The position numbers were made by a program, and so were the translations under genes. From Emcibacter sp. (GTDB taxonomy: Bacteria > Pseudomonadota > Alphaproteobacteria > Sphingomonadales > Emcibacteraceae), in the NCBI RefSeq assembly GCF_963675455.1, contig NZ_OY776217.1, forward strand, positions 901,001 through 965,000: 64,000 nucleotides of DNA, given 5' to 3'. The notes below the pieces were generated by a model that was not told the origin of the DNA, made no database searches, and saw only the letters and a list, made by a program, of their open reading frames with translations. This document shows positions 8,174 to 16,193 of the stretch, piece after piece (the stretch's first letter is position 1; each line of letters starts with the position of its first letter).

Positions 8174-8797
8174 TCAGCCGCGGGGCCTTACTCTGCCTAG
8201 TTTCAGGATCATACCTGATTCTTCTGTTTTGCTTGTGTATTTTTCCACGTGAAACTGCCAGTTTATTTCCGCCTCGGTCAATTCCTGCTGCCAGGTCCGG
8301 CCTTTAGGGAAAAGAAAAACAGTTTCTTCGCTGGTAAACGCCTCGAGCCACTGTAACAGTTTATCCACGGTCGCCAAAGCTCTTGATGTGACATAATCAA
8401 CAGGAAAGGATGCCAACTCCTCGATCCGGCAACAATGCACACGGGCATTGGCGCCGGTTTCCCGGATCACCTGGTTCATAAAGGTGCATTTTTTATTGTT
8501 GCTCTCGACCAGATGGACCTCTCCGGCCCCCAAAAGCGCAAGGACCAGCCCTGGAAAGCCTGCACCGCTGCCGATATCGAGGATTTTCAGGTCACCTTTG
8601 GGTCCGGCGGACAATATTTCCATGATCTGGGCGGAATCGTAGAAATGCCGCCACCATTTTTCCTGTATGGTCGTCGGACTGACCAGATTTATGCGTTTCT
8701 GCCATTTTTCCAGCAGATCCGCATATATTTCCAGTTTTTCCCGGGTTTCACGTGAAACATCCACAAGCTCAAAAAAGTCGTCCGGGCCAAAAGTCAT
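8174..8797 (-). CDS. rsmG: RsmG, 16S rRNA m7G527 methyltransferase
   Basis: SAM-dependent methyltransferase for G527 of 16S rRNA (formerly GidB). The 207 residues contain the SAM-binding motif LKILDIGSGAGFPGLVLAL (about 71-89), the acidic end of the next strand in VHLVESNNKKCTFM, and the family segment VDYVTSRALATVDKLL. The start is 1 nt upstream of the mnmG stop region (8797 versus 8799), so the two are tightly coupled. Two parS-like sequences are embedded in this gene (8241-8256 and 8744-8759). Confidence 0.95.
   Translation of the reverse strand: MTFGPDDFFELVDVSRETREKLEIYADLLEKWQKRINLVSPTTIQEKWWRHFYDSAQIMEILSAGPKGDLKILDIGSGAGFPGLVLALLGAGEVHLVESNNKKCTFMNQVIRETGANARVHCCRIEELASFPVDYVTSRALATVDKLLQWLEAFTSEETVFLFPKGRTWQQELTEAEINWQFHVEKYTSKTEESGMILKLGRVRPRG
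8241..8256. promoter_or_regulatory. parS-like site inside rsmG (13 of 16)
   Basis: TTTTCCACGTGAAACT differs from the parS consensus TGTTTCACGTGAAACA at three positions but keeps the central CACGTGAAAC. It lies near the 3' end of rsmG. It is a weak candidate on its own; its proximity to better sites is the only support. Confidence 0.35.
8744..8759. promoter_or_regulatory. parS site inside rsmG (15 of 16)
   Basis: GGTTTCACGTGAAACA matches the parS consensus at all but the first base. It is embedded in rsmG codons for the VSRETRE stretch near the protein N-terminus. Near-perfect palindromes of this type bind ParB in other bacteria, so it is probably a functional secondary site. Confidence 0.7.
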
Positions 8798-8798
8798 C

Positions 8799-10676
8799 TT
8801 ATGCGGATACCCTGTTATCTTTTCTTTTTACATAACGCAGCAATGTGGTCAGGGCCGCAGGTGTCACACCGGAAATCCGACCGGCTGCCCCCAGCGTTGC
8901 CGGCCGGGCCTGTTTCAGCTTTTCCCGGATTTCATTGGAAAGGCCGTCAATGCCCTGATAGTCCAGATCCACCGGCAACAGAAGGTTTTCGTCCTTGCGG
9001 AAGGCCAGAATATCAGCTTCCTGACGCTCGAGATATCCGCTGTAAGTGGCATCAATTTCGAGCTGTTCCGCTATTTCCGGAGAAATATTGCCCAGATCCG
9101 GCCAGATTTCCGCCAGTTTCTCCAGATTGATGTCCGGATAGGACAGCAGGGTCATGGCAGACCGGGGCACACCGTCCTTGTTGATCTTCAATCCGTATTT
9201 TTCCGCTTCATTGGGCGTAATCTTCAGCTCCGCCGCCAAATTCCGGAATTCAGCCAGTTTTTCGGCTTTTGCTGTGAAAACCCGGGACCGATCGGACGAG
9301 ACCACGCCAATCTCTTTGCCCAACGGGGTCAAGCGCTGGTCCGCATTATCAGCCCTGAGCTTCAGACGGTATTCGGCCCGGGAGGTGAACATACGGTAGG
9401 GTTCCCGGGTTCCCTTGGTCACCAGGTCGTCAATCATCACACCAATGTAGGCATCTGCCCGGTCCAGATAAAACTCCGGTGAATTACCGGCAGCCAGCGC
9501 CGCATTGATTCCAGCCATCAAGCCCTGGGCGGCAGCTTCTTCATATCCGGTGGTTCCGTTAATCTGACCGGCAAAATACAGCCCGGGAGCTTTTTTCGTC
9601 TCCAGTGTCGCCAATAATTCACGTGGATCGACAAAATCATATTCTATGGCGTAACCTGGCTGCAGGATTTCCACATGTTCCAGACCCGGGATACTTCTTA
9701 TATAGGCGTCCTGCACATCCACCGGCAGCGACGTGGAGATCCCGTTTGGATAGACGGTATCGTCATCCAGCCCCTCCGGCTCCAGAAAGATCTGGTGAGA
9801 GGATTTATCGGCAAAACGGACAATCTTGTCCTCGATCGACGGGCAGTAGCGTGGACCTGTTCCTTCGATATTACCGCTGTACATGGCCGATTTGTGCAGA
9901 TTGTCCCGGATAATCTGATGGGTTTTTTCCGTGGTATTGGTGATATAGCAGTCAATCTGCGGCACGGTGATCTTTTCCGTCAGGAAAGAGAAAGGCGTTT
10001 GCGGATCGTCTCCCTTCTGTGTCTCACAGACCGACCAGTCGATGGTTTTGCCGTTCAGACGGGCCGGTGTCCCGGTTTTCAGGCGCCCGAGGTCAAAGCC
10101 GATTTTCAGCAGGGTTCTGGACAATCCCAGGGACGGCGCCTCCCCAACCCGGCCGGCCGGGGTCTGCTGGTCACCGATGTGGATCATACCGCGCAGAAAA
10201 GTTCCTGTGGTCAGAACCACACGTCCGGCCTTTAGTTCACGGCCGTCAGCGGTAATGACTCCCTCAACCACCGGGCGTCCGTCTGCTCCCGGCACCATAA
10301 CCAGATCCTCGGCAGCCGCCGCCAGAACCTCAAGGTTTTCGTAGTCGAGGATAAAATCCTGCATGGCATTACGATAGAGTTTACGGCCTGCCTGGGTACG
10401 GGGTCCCCGTACCGCCGGGCCCTTGCGCCGGTTCAGCATGCGGAACTGTATTCCGGCGGCATCGGCAACCCGGCCCATAAGGCCGTCAAGGGCGTCTATT
10501 TCGCGGACCAGATGCCCCTTCCCCAGGCCGCCGATGGCCGGATTGCAGGACATCTCCCCGATGGTTTCCACTTTATGAGTGAGCAGGAGCGTCCGGGCGC
10601 CCAGACGCGCCGACGCCGCGGCCGCTTCACAGCCGGCATGCCCCCCGCCAATCACAATCACATCATAGTGAAACAT
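8799..10676 (-). CDS. mnmG: MnmG (GidA), tRNA U34 carboxymethylaminomethyl synthase subunit
   Basis: FAD- and NADH-dependent enzyme that with MnmE modifies uridine 34 of tRNAs reading split codon boxes. The 625 residues match the family length. They include the FAD-binding GGGHAGCEAAAASARLG at residues 11-27, the signature GPAVRGPRTQAGRKLYR near residue 88, CETQKGDDPQTPFSF with a catalytic cysteine, the second GLYFAGQINGTTGYEEAAAQG motif and a helical C-terminal domain. Its partner mnmE lies immediately upstream on the same strand, but 217 nt separate them, so mnmG probably has its own promoter, near which a CtrA-like box and parS lie. Confidence 0.97.
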   Translation of the reverse strand: MFHYDVIVIGGGHAGCEAAAASARLGARTLLLTHKVETIGEMSCNPAIGGLGKGHLVREIDALDGLMGRVADAAGIQFRMLNRRKGPAVRGPRTQAGRKLYRNAMQDFILDYENLEVLAAAAEDLVMVPGADGRPVVEGVITADGRELKAGRVVLTTGTFLRGMIHIGDQQTPAGRVGEAPSLGLSRTLLKIGFDLGRLKTGTPARLNGKTIDWSVCETQKGDDPQTPFSFLTEKITVPQIDCYITNTTEKTHQIIRDNLHKSAMYSGNIEGTGPRYCPSIEDKIVRFADKSSHQIFLEPEGLDDDTVYPNGISTSLPVDVQDAYIRSIPGLEHVEILQPGYAIEYDFVDPRELLATLETKKAPGLYFAGQINGTTGYEEAAAQGLMAGINAALAAGNSPEFYLDRADAYIGVMIDDLVTKGTREPYRMFTSRAEYRLKLRADNADQRLTPLGKEIGVVSSDRSRVFTAKAEKLAEFRNLAAELKITPNEAEKYGLKINKDGVPRSAMTLLSYPDINLEKLAEIWPDLGNISPEIAEQLEIDATYSGYLERQEADILAFRKDENLLLPVDLDYQGIDGLSNEIREKLKQARPATLGAAGRISGVTPAALTTLLRYVKRKDNRVSA

Positions 10677-10814
10677 AAAAAACCCTTGAATATTTTCATA
10701 TGCCCTGATAGGTCGGCGACTTTACTCAGTCACATCTGCAATGTCAAAGAAGATTACAGGGACAGATCAGGAAATTCAGACCACCGGAAACCGGGCATTA
10801 TATCGGCTATGCAA

Positions 10815-10830
10815 TGTTTCACGTGAAACA
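10815..10830. promoter_or_regulatory. parS centromere site (perfect match)
   Basis: TGTTTCACGTGAAACA is a full match to the universal 16-bp parS palindrome. It lies in the mnmG-mnmE gap, 3.5 kb upstream of parB's own start and about 7.5 kb from the predicted oriC. As the only exact match I found in the window it is the best candidate for the main ParB nucleation site. Confidence 0.9.
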
Positions 10831-10837
10831 CCAATGG

Positions 10838-10852
10838 TTAACAATTCGTTAA
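10838..10852. promoter_or_regulatory. CtrA-type box (TTAA-N7-TTAA) upstream of mnmG
   Basis: TTAACAATTCGTTAA followed by C fits the alphaproteobacterial CtrA consensus TTAA-N7-TTAAC, and sits inside a direct repeat GTTAAC-aattc-GTTAAC (10837-10853). It starts 7 bp from the perfect parS site and about 160 bp upstream of the mnmG start. The match is sequence only; CtrA itself is not in the window. Confidence 0.5.
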
Positions 10853-10893
10853 CGACCCGAAATCGTCTTTATTTACTGCGGTTTATTAGAATA

Positions 10894-12240
10894 TCATTTA
10901 CCAATGCAGAATTCTGAGAAGACAACATCCAGAATATCTTCCACGTCCACGGCACCGGTAATCCGGCCCAGGGCCCGGGCCGCCAGACGAAGATCCTCGG
11001 CCAAAAGTTCCAGTTCACCAGAAGGATTGTTCAGAAACCTATCGAGATGATCCAGCGAGTCCCTGAGGGCCTTGCGGTGACGCGTCCGGGTCAGGCTTGG
11101 CGCTTCGGCCAGATCCATTCTTTTCTCGACTTCCCGTTTCAGTCCCTGCATGAAAGCTTCCAGCCCTTCCCCGCTGTTGAGGGAAACCGGATAAAGATTT
11201 TCACTTTTGTCCCTGATCAGACTTTCCAGTCTTTGCCGATCCTGAACCAGGTCTGTTTTATTCAGTAAAATAATGCTGTCCCGGTTGATCAGGTCGGCTA
11301 TCGTTTCCCCGGCCTCCGGCCAGTAGCGTGCGTCGGCCATGACTATACGGATATCTGACTGTTCCGCCCGTTCCCGCGCCCGGCGTATGCCTTCCGCCTC
11401 GATTTTGTCGCCACTTTCCCTGAGCCCGGCGGTATCGACGATGGTCACCGGAAAGCCGAGAATATCGAGGTGAACCTCAAGCACATCCCGTGTGGTACCT
11501 TCAATATCGGAAACAATGGCCACATCCCGGCGCGACAGATAATTCATCAGCGAGGATTTGCCGATATTGGGTTCTCCCAAAATCACCACCTGAAGGCCGT
11601 CACGGATTCTTTCGCCCTTGTGTCCATCGTCCAGATGTTCGCTGATTTTCACGTGAAGTGCGGAAATGATCGGTCTTACCCTGCCTGTCACATCCTCGGG
11701 GATTTCCTCGTCGGCAAAATCAATATCTGCCTCCAGATAGGCCATGGCGGAAATGATTTCCCGTCGCCAGCCGTCATAAAGTTTGCCAAGCTGGCCGTCC
11801 ATCTGCCGCAGAGCCTGGCGGCGCTGTGCTTCGGTTTCCGCATTAAGAAGATCAGCCAGTCCTTCCGTCGCGGTAAGATCCATCTTGCCGTTATCAAAAG
11901 CCCGCCGGGTGAATTCACCGGGTTCGGCCGGACGTACCCCGTCAAACCGGGAAAGCGCCTCCAGAAATCCAGCTACGACGGCGCGGCCGCCGTGAATATG
12001 AAATTCGACCACATCCTCGCCGGTGAAACTATGCGGCGCATTGAAATAAAGGAAAAGGCCATGATCCAGACGCACCCCGCTTTCCGGATCCCGGAACCAG
12101 GTCAGTTTTGCTTCACGTGGAACAGGCAGTCGGGATTTACCGGCAAGCTTGAGAAGAACCTCGCCAGCCCTTGTCCCGGAAAGGCGGATAACCGCCACAC
12201 CGGCACGTCCCTTGCCGCTGGATAGTGCATAAATCGTCAT
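10894..12240 (-). CDS. mnmE: MnmE (TrmE), tRNA-modification GTPase
   Basis: Potassium-activated GTPase that partners MnmG in tRNA U34 modification. It is 448 residues with an N-terminal tetrahydrofolate-binding domain, a helical domain and an inserted G domain. The G domain has GEPNIGKSS (222-230), DIEGTTRD, DTAGLRES (from 269) and NKTD. The C-terminus is the hallmark FCIGK, whose Cys is catalytic. The stop codon follows that motif exactly, so the gene is intact. A parS-like sequence is embedded at 12109-12124. Confidence 0.96.
   Translation of the reverse strand: MTIYALSSGKGRAGVAVIRLSGTRAGEVLLKLAGKSRLPVPREAKLTWFRDPESGVRLDHGLFLYFNAPHSFTGEDVVEFHIHGGRAVVAGFLEALSRFDGVRPAEPGEFTRRAFDNGKMDLTATEGLADLLNAETEAQRRQALRQMDGQLGKLYDGWRREIISAMAYLEADIDFADEEIPEDVTGRVRPIISALHVKISEHLDDGHKGERIRDGLQVVILGEPNIGKSSLMNYLSRRDVAIVSDIEGTTRDVLEVHLDILGFPVTIVDTAGLRESGDKIEAEGIRRARERAEQSDIRIVMADARYWPEAGETIADLINRDSIILLNKTDLVQDRQRLESLIRDKSENLYPVSLNSGEGLEAFMQGLKREVEKRMDLAEAPSLTRTRHRKALRDSLDHLDRFLNNPSGELELLAEDLRLAARALGRITGAVDVEDILDVVFSEFCIGK
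12109..12124. promoter_or_regulatory. parS-like site inside mnmE (14 of 16)
   Basis: TGCTTCACGTGGAACA differs from the parS consensus at positions 3 and 12 only. It lies within the 5' part of mnmE, 1.3 kb from the perfect parS site. Probably a weaker secondary ParB site, if functional at all. Confidence 0.45.
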
Positions 12241-12252
12241 GTGCTGTCTGGT

Positions 12253-12504
12253 TTATTTACCCGAGCTTTTGCCGCCGGCGTTCCAGAAAATATTTTGGAA
12301 GGTTTCAAGCCCCTGGCCGGCCATATTCAGGCTTGGCGTAACCCACATATTAAACATTTTTTCCATGTCTTCCGAAGACAGGCCGCTGGTCATTTTTTCC
12401 TGAAGCTCAGCCATGAAAGCCTGCTGAATCGGTTCCAGATCAGGTAACCCAAGAAACTGCCGGGCTTCTTTCGGAGTGCAGTCTATATCTATGGATATTT
12501 TCAT
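12253..12504 (-). CDS. DUF6489 family small protein
   Basis: A small acidic protein (83 residues from MKISIDIDCTPKEARQFLGLPDLEPIQQAF) with a short beta segment followed by helices, resembling the alphaproteobacterial DUF6489 family. Function unknown. The start was placed at 12504 because the family begins MKI-x-I-D and a GAGAG lies just upstream; the frame is open to 12546. It lies 12 nt upstream of mnmE on the same strand and so is probably co-transcribed. The conserved pairing with mnmE hints at, but does not show, a link with tRNA modification or ribosome function. Confidence 0.75.
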   Translation of the reverse strand: MKISIDIDCTPKEARQFLGLPDLEPIQQAFMAELQEKMTSGLSSEDMEKMFNMWVTPSLNMAGQGLETFQNIFWNAGGKSSGK

Positions 12505-12655
12505 GTTTTCTCTCTGACAAGCTGAAAAATTATATCCGGATAGCATTTGAACCAGCCGGAAGTGGCTTCTTAAATCATATAAACAGACAATTCCCGGAAA
12601 GCCAACAGATTTTATATATATCTAAAAGATATATAATAGTTTCTCTCGCAAATTC

Positions 12656-14125
12656 CTAGATTTTCTCTGCAGCGATTTCATCCTCTTCCATTGGGGAAAT
12701 CTTGAAATTGGTATAACCATATATCACTGAAATTATGGGGCTCAGGATATTGAAGAAGCAATAAGGCGCATAAGCAAATGTCATCACTCCCAAAGTTGCT
12801 GACATAAAGGCCCCACATGTATTCCACGGCACCAGAACCGAGGTCACGGTTGCCGTATCCTCCAATACCCGGCTCAGGTTTTTAACCGCCAGCTTGCGCC
12901 GTTCAAATTCAACCTTGTACATACGGCCCGGAAGGACAATGGCGATATACTGATCCATGGCGACAATATTTATGCCAATACAGGTCAGGGCGGTAACCAG
13001 AATAAGAGATCCGGTGCTCTTGGCCAGACTGAGAACCCCGACAACCAGTTTCCGCAGCATGCCCAGTTTTTCCAGGATTGACCCGTAAGTTATGGCGCAC
13101 ATGATCAGCCAGATTGTATTCAGCATGTTGGCCATACCGCCCCGGGTCAGAAGATCATCCAGTTCACCATTGCCGGTCTGGGAATTATATCCGTCAAACA
13201 GGGCGGTCCAGACGCCTTTAAACAGAGAGACGCCGTCCCACATGTCGTTCACACCAACAAAACGCAAAATAGTCTGTTGCTGAAAAATCAGTGCCATCAC
13301 TCCACCCAGAATCGCTCCGAACAGAAGAATGGGAAACGCCGGATATTTTTTATAGGCGAGAAAAAAGACAACCAGCATCGGCAGAAACAAGTGCAGACCG
13401 ATAGAAAAATTCTGATCAAGGATCAGCAACCTGCCCTCGACAGAGATACTGTCCTGCAGGGGTTCTTGATCAAGGCCAATGGCAAGAAACAGGATCAACG
13501 CGATACTGATCGACGGAACGGTTGTCCACATCATATGCCGTATATGGGTAAAAAGATCGGTACCGGTCACCGCCGGCGCCAAATTTGTTGTATCCGACAG
13601 CGGCGACATCTTGTCGCCGAAGTAGGCTCCACTGATAATGGCGCCGGCGGTTATTTCCATGGACAAGCCAAGGCCGGAAGAAATCCCGATCAGGCCGATA
13701 CCGATGGTACTGGCGGTTGTCCAGCTGCTACCGATACTGATCGAGGTAATGGCGCATAAAATACAGGCGGTAAAATAAAATACAGACGGGTGTATGACCT
13801 GAAGTCCGTAATAAATCATGGCAGGAACGGTGCCGGATAAAATCCAGGTCCCGATCAGGGCTCCGACCATCAACAGGATCAACATGGCCCCGACCGTATT
13901 GCCAATCCCCTTGGCGATGGCCTGTTCCATGGTGCGCCACTTGACGCCGTTTTTCCAGCCCACCAGAAGGGCTATGCCGCCGGCCAGAATAAGCGCAATC
14001 TGGTTCGGCCCGTAGGAGGAATTGTCCTTGTAGAGCAGTACCGATGTAGTCAGCAAAGCTATCAGAAAAGCAACCGGTATCAGTGAATCCAGCAGGCTTG
14101 GTTCGCGGGCGGTATCTTCCGTCAC
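12656..14125 (-). CDS. nhaC: NhaC-type Na+/H+ antiporter
   Basis: A 489-residue polytopic inner-membrane protein with about 11-12 hydrophobic segments, matching NhaC antiporters, which exchange Na+ for H+ in salt and pH homeostasis. Family-typical stretches include ISIGSSWTTASTIGIGLIGI, AGAIISGAYFGDKMSPLSDTTNLAPAVTG (the conserved acidic and polar intramembrane region) and DTATVTSVLVPWNTCGAFMSATLGV near the C-terminus. A sodium/malate-lactate antiporter is a possible alternative substrate assignment in the same superfamily. It stands alone between the DUF6489 gene and rho, and suits a marine or saline habitat. Confidence 0.88.
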   Translation of the reverse strand: MTEDTAREPSLLDSLIPVAFLIALLTTSVLLYKDNSSYGPNQIALILAGGIALLVGWKNGVKWRTMEQAIAKGIGNTVGAMLILLMVGALIGTWILSGTVPAMIYYGLQVIHPSVFYFTACILCAITSISIGSSWTTASTIGIGLIGISSGLGLSMEITAGAIISGAYFGDKMSPLSDTTNLAPAVTGTDLFTHIRHMMWTTVPSISIALILFLAIGLDQEPLQDSISVEGRLLILDQNFSIGLHLFLPMLVVFFLAYKKYPAFPILLFGAILGGVMALIFQQQTILRFVGVNDMWDGVSLFKGVWTALFDGYNSQTGNGELDDLLTRGGMANMLNTIWLIMCAITYGSILEKLGMLRKLVVGVLSLAKSTGSLILVTALTCIGINIVAMDQYIAIVLPGRMYKVEFERRKLAVKNLSRVLEDTATVTSVLVPWNTCGAFMSATLGVMTFAYAPYCFFNILSPIISVIYGYTNFKISPMEEDEIAAEKI

Positions 14126-14204
14126 ATTTCATCCCCTTTTGTTTTCAAAACTATAGGTAAGCCGGTCTGAAAAGTATACGGATATTTCCTGTGCCTGAAT
14201 GCAA

Positions 14205-14241
14205 AGCATAAAAAAAAGCCCCCTGATTCTCAGGGGGCTTT
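14205..14241 (-). terminator. Intrinsic terminator downstream of rho
   Basis: A perfect 12-bp stem (14215-14226 with 14230-14241) with a TTC loop, followed on the minus strand by a run of about 10 T. It ends the leftward rho transcript 18 nt after the stop codon. Confidence 0.9.
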
Positions 14242-14258
14242 CAATAAAACAAAACTGT

Positions 14259-15515
14259 CTAGTTATTCATGCTTTCAAAGAATTCCTCGTTATTCTTGGT
14301 CTCTTTCAGTTTACCAAGCAGGAATTCTATGGCATCGACAGATCCCATCGGCATAAGAATACGACGCAGAACCCACATTTTGGAAAGGGTGCCTTTGTCC
14401 AGAAGAAGCTCTTCCTTCCGGGTGCCGGATTTGGTGATGTCGATAGCCGGGAAGATGCGCTTGTCGCTGACCTTCCGATCCAGAACGACCTCGCTGTTGC
14501 CGGTTCCTTTGAATTCCTCAAAGATCACTTCGTCCATGCGGCTGCCGGTTTCAATCAGCGAGGTGGCGATAATGCTGAGCGATCCGCCTTCCTCGATGTT
14601 ACGGGCGGCACCGAAGAAGCGCTTTGGACGCTGCAGGGCATTCGCATCCACACCACCGGTCAGAACCTTGCCGGAGCTCGGGACAACGGTGTTATAGGCA
14701 CGGGCCAGACGGGTGATACTGTCGAGCAGGATCACCACATCCTTTTTATGCTCAACCAGGCGCTTGGCTTTCTCGATTACCATTTCAGCCACCTGTACGT
14801 GACGGCTGGCCGGTTCGTCGAAGGTAGAACTGATCACTTCGCCTTTCACAGACCGCGACATATCGGTGACCTCTTCCGGGCGTTCGTCAATCAGCAGGAC
14901 GATCAGGTAAACTTCCGGATGATTGGCGGTAATCGCATGGGCGATATTCTGCAGCAGAACCGTTTTACCGGTCCGCGGCGGCGCCACAATCAGGCAACGC
15001 TGGCCTTTACCGATCGGCGCAACCAGGTCAATCACCCGTGAAGATTTATCGGTAACTGTTGGATCTTCCATATCCAGCTTGAATTTCTCATCAGGATAGA
15101 GAGGCGTCAGGCTGTCAAAGTTGATCTTGTGCCGGCTTTTTTCCGGCTCTTCAAAATTGATCTTGTCAACTTTCAGAAGAGCAAAATAACGCTCGCCTTC
15201 CTTGGGAGCCCGGATCTGGCCTTCGACACTGTCACCGGTCCTCAGCGCGAAACGCCGGATCTGGCTCGGGGACACATAGATATCATCCGGTCCAGGCAGA
15301 TAGTTTGCTTCAGGCGAGCGCAAAAAACCGAAACCGTCCTGCAGTACTTCGATAACGCCGCCGCCACTGATGGTTTCGCCTTTCTCGGCAAGGGCCTTCA
15401 GGATTGCAAACATCATATCCTGTTTGCGCATGCTGCTGGCGTTTTCGATTTCCAGTTCTTCAGCCATCGTCAGGAGGTCGGCTGGTGCTTTTTTCTTAAG
15501 ATCAAGGAGATTCAT
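14259..15515 (-). CDS. rho: Transcription termination factor Rho
   Basis: Hexameric RNA helicase that terminates untranslated transcripts. The 418 residues contain an N-terminal helical Rho_N domain, the primary RNA-binding OB fold (DGFGFLRSP and DDIYVSPSQIRRFALRTGD), Walker A APPRTGKTVLLQ, Walker B VVILLDSITRLARAYN, the R loop GGVDANALQRPKRFFGAARNIEEGGSLS and the arginine-finger region GNSEVVLDRKVSDKR. The 230-nt leader upstream contains an AT-rich inverted repeat (15649-15685). Rho is often autoregulated through its leader, but no attenuator can be proved here. Confidence 0.97.
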   Translation of the reverse strand: MNLLDLKKKAPADLLTMAEELEIENASSMRKQDMMFAILKALAEKGETISGGGVIEVLQDGFGFLRSPEANYLPGPDDIYVSPSQIRRFALRTGDSVEGQIRAPKEGERYFALLKVDKINFEEPEKSRHKINFDSLTPLYPDEKFKLDMEDPTVTDKSSRVIDLVAPIGKGQRCLIVAPPRTGKTVLLQNIAHAITANHPEVYLIVLLIDERPEEVTDMSRSVKGEVISSTFDEPASRHVQVAEMVIEKAKRLVEHKKDVVILLDSITRLARAYNTVVPSSGKVLTGGVDANALQRPKRFFGAARNIEEGGSLSIIATSLIETGSRMDEVIFEEFKGTGNSEVVLDRKVSDKRIFPAIDITKSGTRKEELLLDKGTLSKMWVLRRILMPMGSVDAIEFLLGKLKETKNNEEFFESMNN

Positions 15516-15648
15516 GGTTATGTCCGGGAAAGTTGGAATATTCAGAACGAATATATGATTTGATTACATGTAAACAGTTACAGCGCATCCAGGATGGGCG
15601 CAGGAAATAATATGGAGAGATAAAATTTAGACAGATTTCCGATTATTC

Positions 15649-15685
15649 TTTTTTTTTAGGTGAAACAGAATACCCTAAAAAAAAG
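15649..15685. repeat. AT-rich inverted repeat in the hemJ-rho gap
   Basis: A T-run followed by AGG pairs with CCT followed by an A-run across a 13-nt loop, giving a roughly 12-bp mostly A:T stem. It lies 61 nt beyond the hemJ stop and 134 nt before rho, both transcribed leftward. It could be a weak hemJ terminator or part of the rho leader. Nothing else is seen in this 230-bp gap. Confidence 0.4.
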
Positions 15686-15745
15686 CACAAGTGAAGGCGT
15701 TTTCTACCCTGTCAGGATCATCTTGTCAAGAAAACAGCATTTTTG

Positions 15746-16189
15746 TTAAAAGGGACGGAAAATTACAAGAAAAACAATCAAAATCATAAGAACCGTCGGC
15801 ACCTCGTTCATCTTGCGGTAAAAACCTTCAGTGTGGCTATTTTCATCCCGCTCAAACTGCCGGCGCCAGCGACTGAGAAAGCCGTGAAACCCGCTCATCA
15901 GAAGCACCAGGGCGAATTTCGCATGGAACCAGCCTTCGCTCCAGTGATCCATGCCAAAGGCCAGCCCCAGACCAAAAAGCCAGGAAGCAATCATTGCCGG
16001 ATTGATAATGTACCTGAGAAGTTTCCGCTCCATCACCTTGAACAGTTCGGAAGTTTCTGATCCCGCTTGTACCTGACAGTGATAGACAAAAATCCGCGGC
16101 AGATAAAACATACCCGCCATCCAGGAAATCACCGAAATAATGTGCAAAACCAAAAACCAGCGATAACTGCTACTTAGTAATTCAATCAT
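15746..16189 (-). CDS. hemJ: HemJ, protoporphyrinogen IX oxidase (membrane)
   Basis: Small integral membrane protein that oxidises protoporphyrinogen IX to protoporphyrin IX in the penultimate step of haem synthesis. From MIELLSSSYRWFLVLH it is 147 residues with about four transmembrane segments and the conserved histidine in WFLVLHIISVISWMAGMFYLPRIFVYH plus a basic K/R-rich segment (ERKLLRY) and WFHAKFALVLLMSGFHG. The start at 16189 is 4 nt after the hemH stop; an upstream extension to 16375 would lie inside hemH and is not used. HemJ, HemH and HemE are adjacent and act in successive parts of the pathway. Confidence 0.92.
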   Translation of the reverse strand: MIELLSSSYRWFLVLHIISVISWMAGMFYLPRIFVYHCQVQAGSETSELFKVMERKLLRYIINPAMIASWLFGLGLAFGMDHWSEGWFHAKFALVLLMSGFHGFLSRWRRQFERDENSHTEGFYRKMNEVPTVLMILIVFLVIFRPF

Positions 16190-16193
16190 TGTT

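Noticed and set aside
9619..9634. CACGTG-containing sequence in mnmG resembling parS
   Set aside because: Only the central 8-9 bp match; flanks are wrong.
11645..11660. TTTTCACGTGAAG in mnmE resembling parS
   Set aside because: Matches only about 11 of 16 positions of the consensus; below the other candidates.
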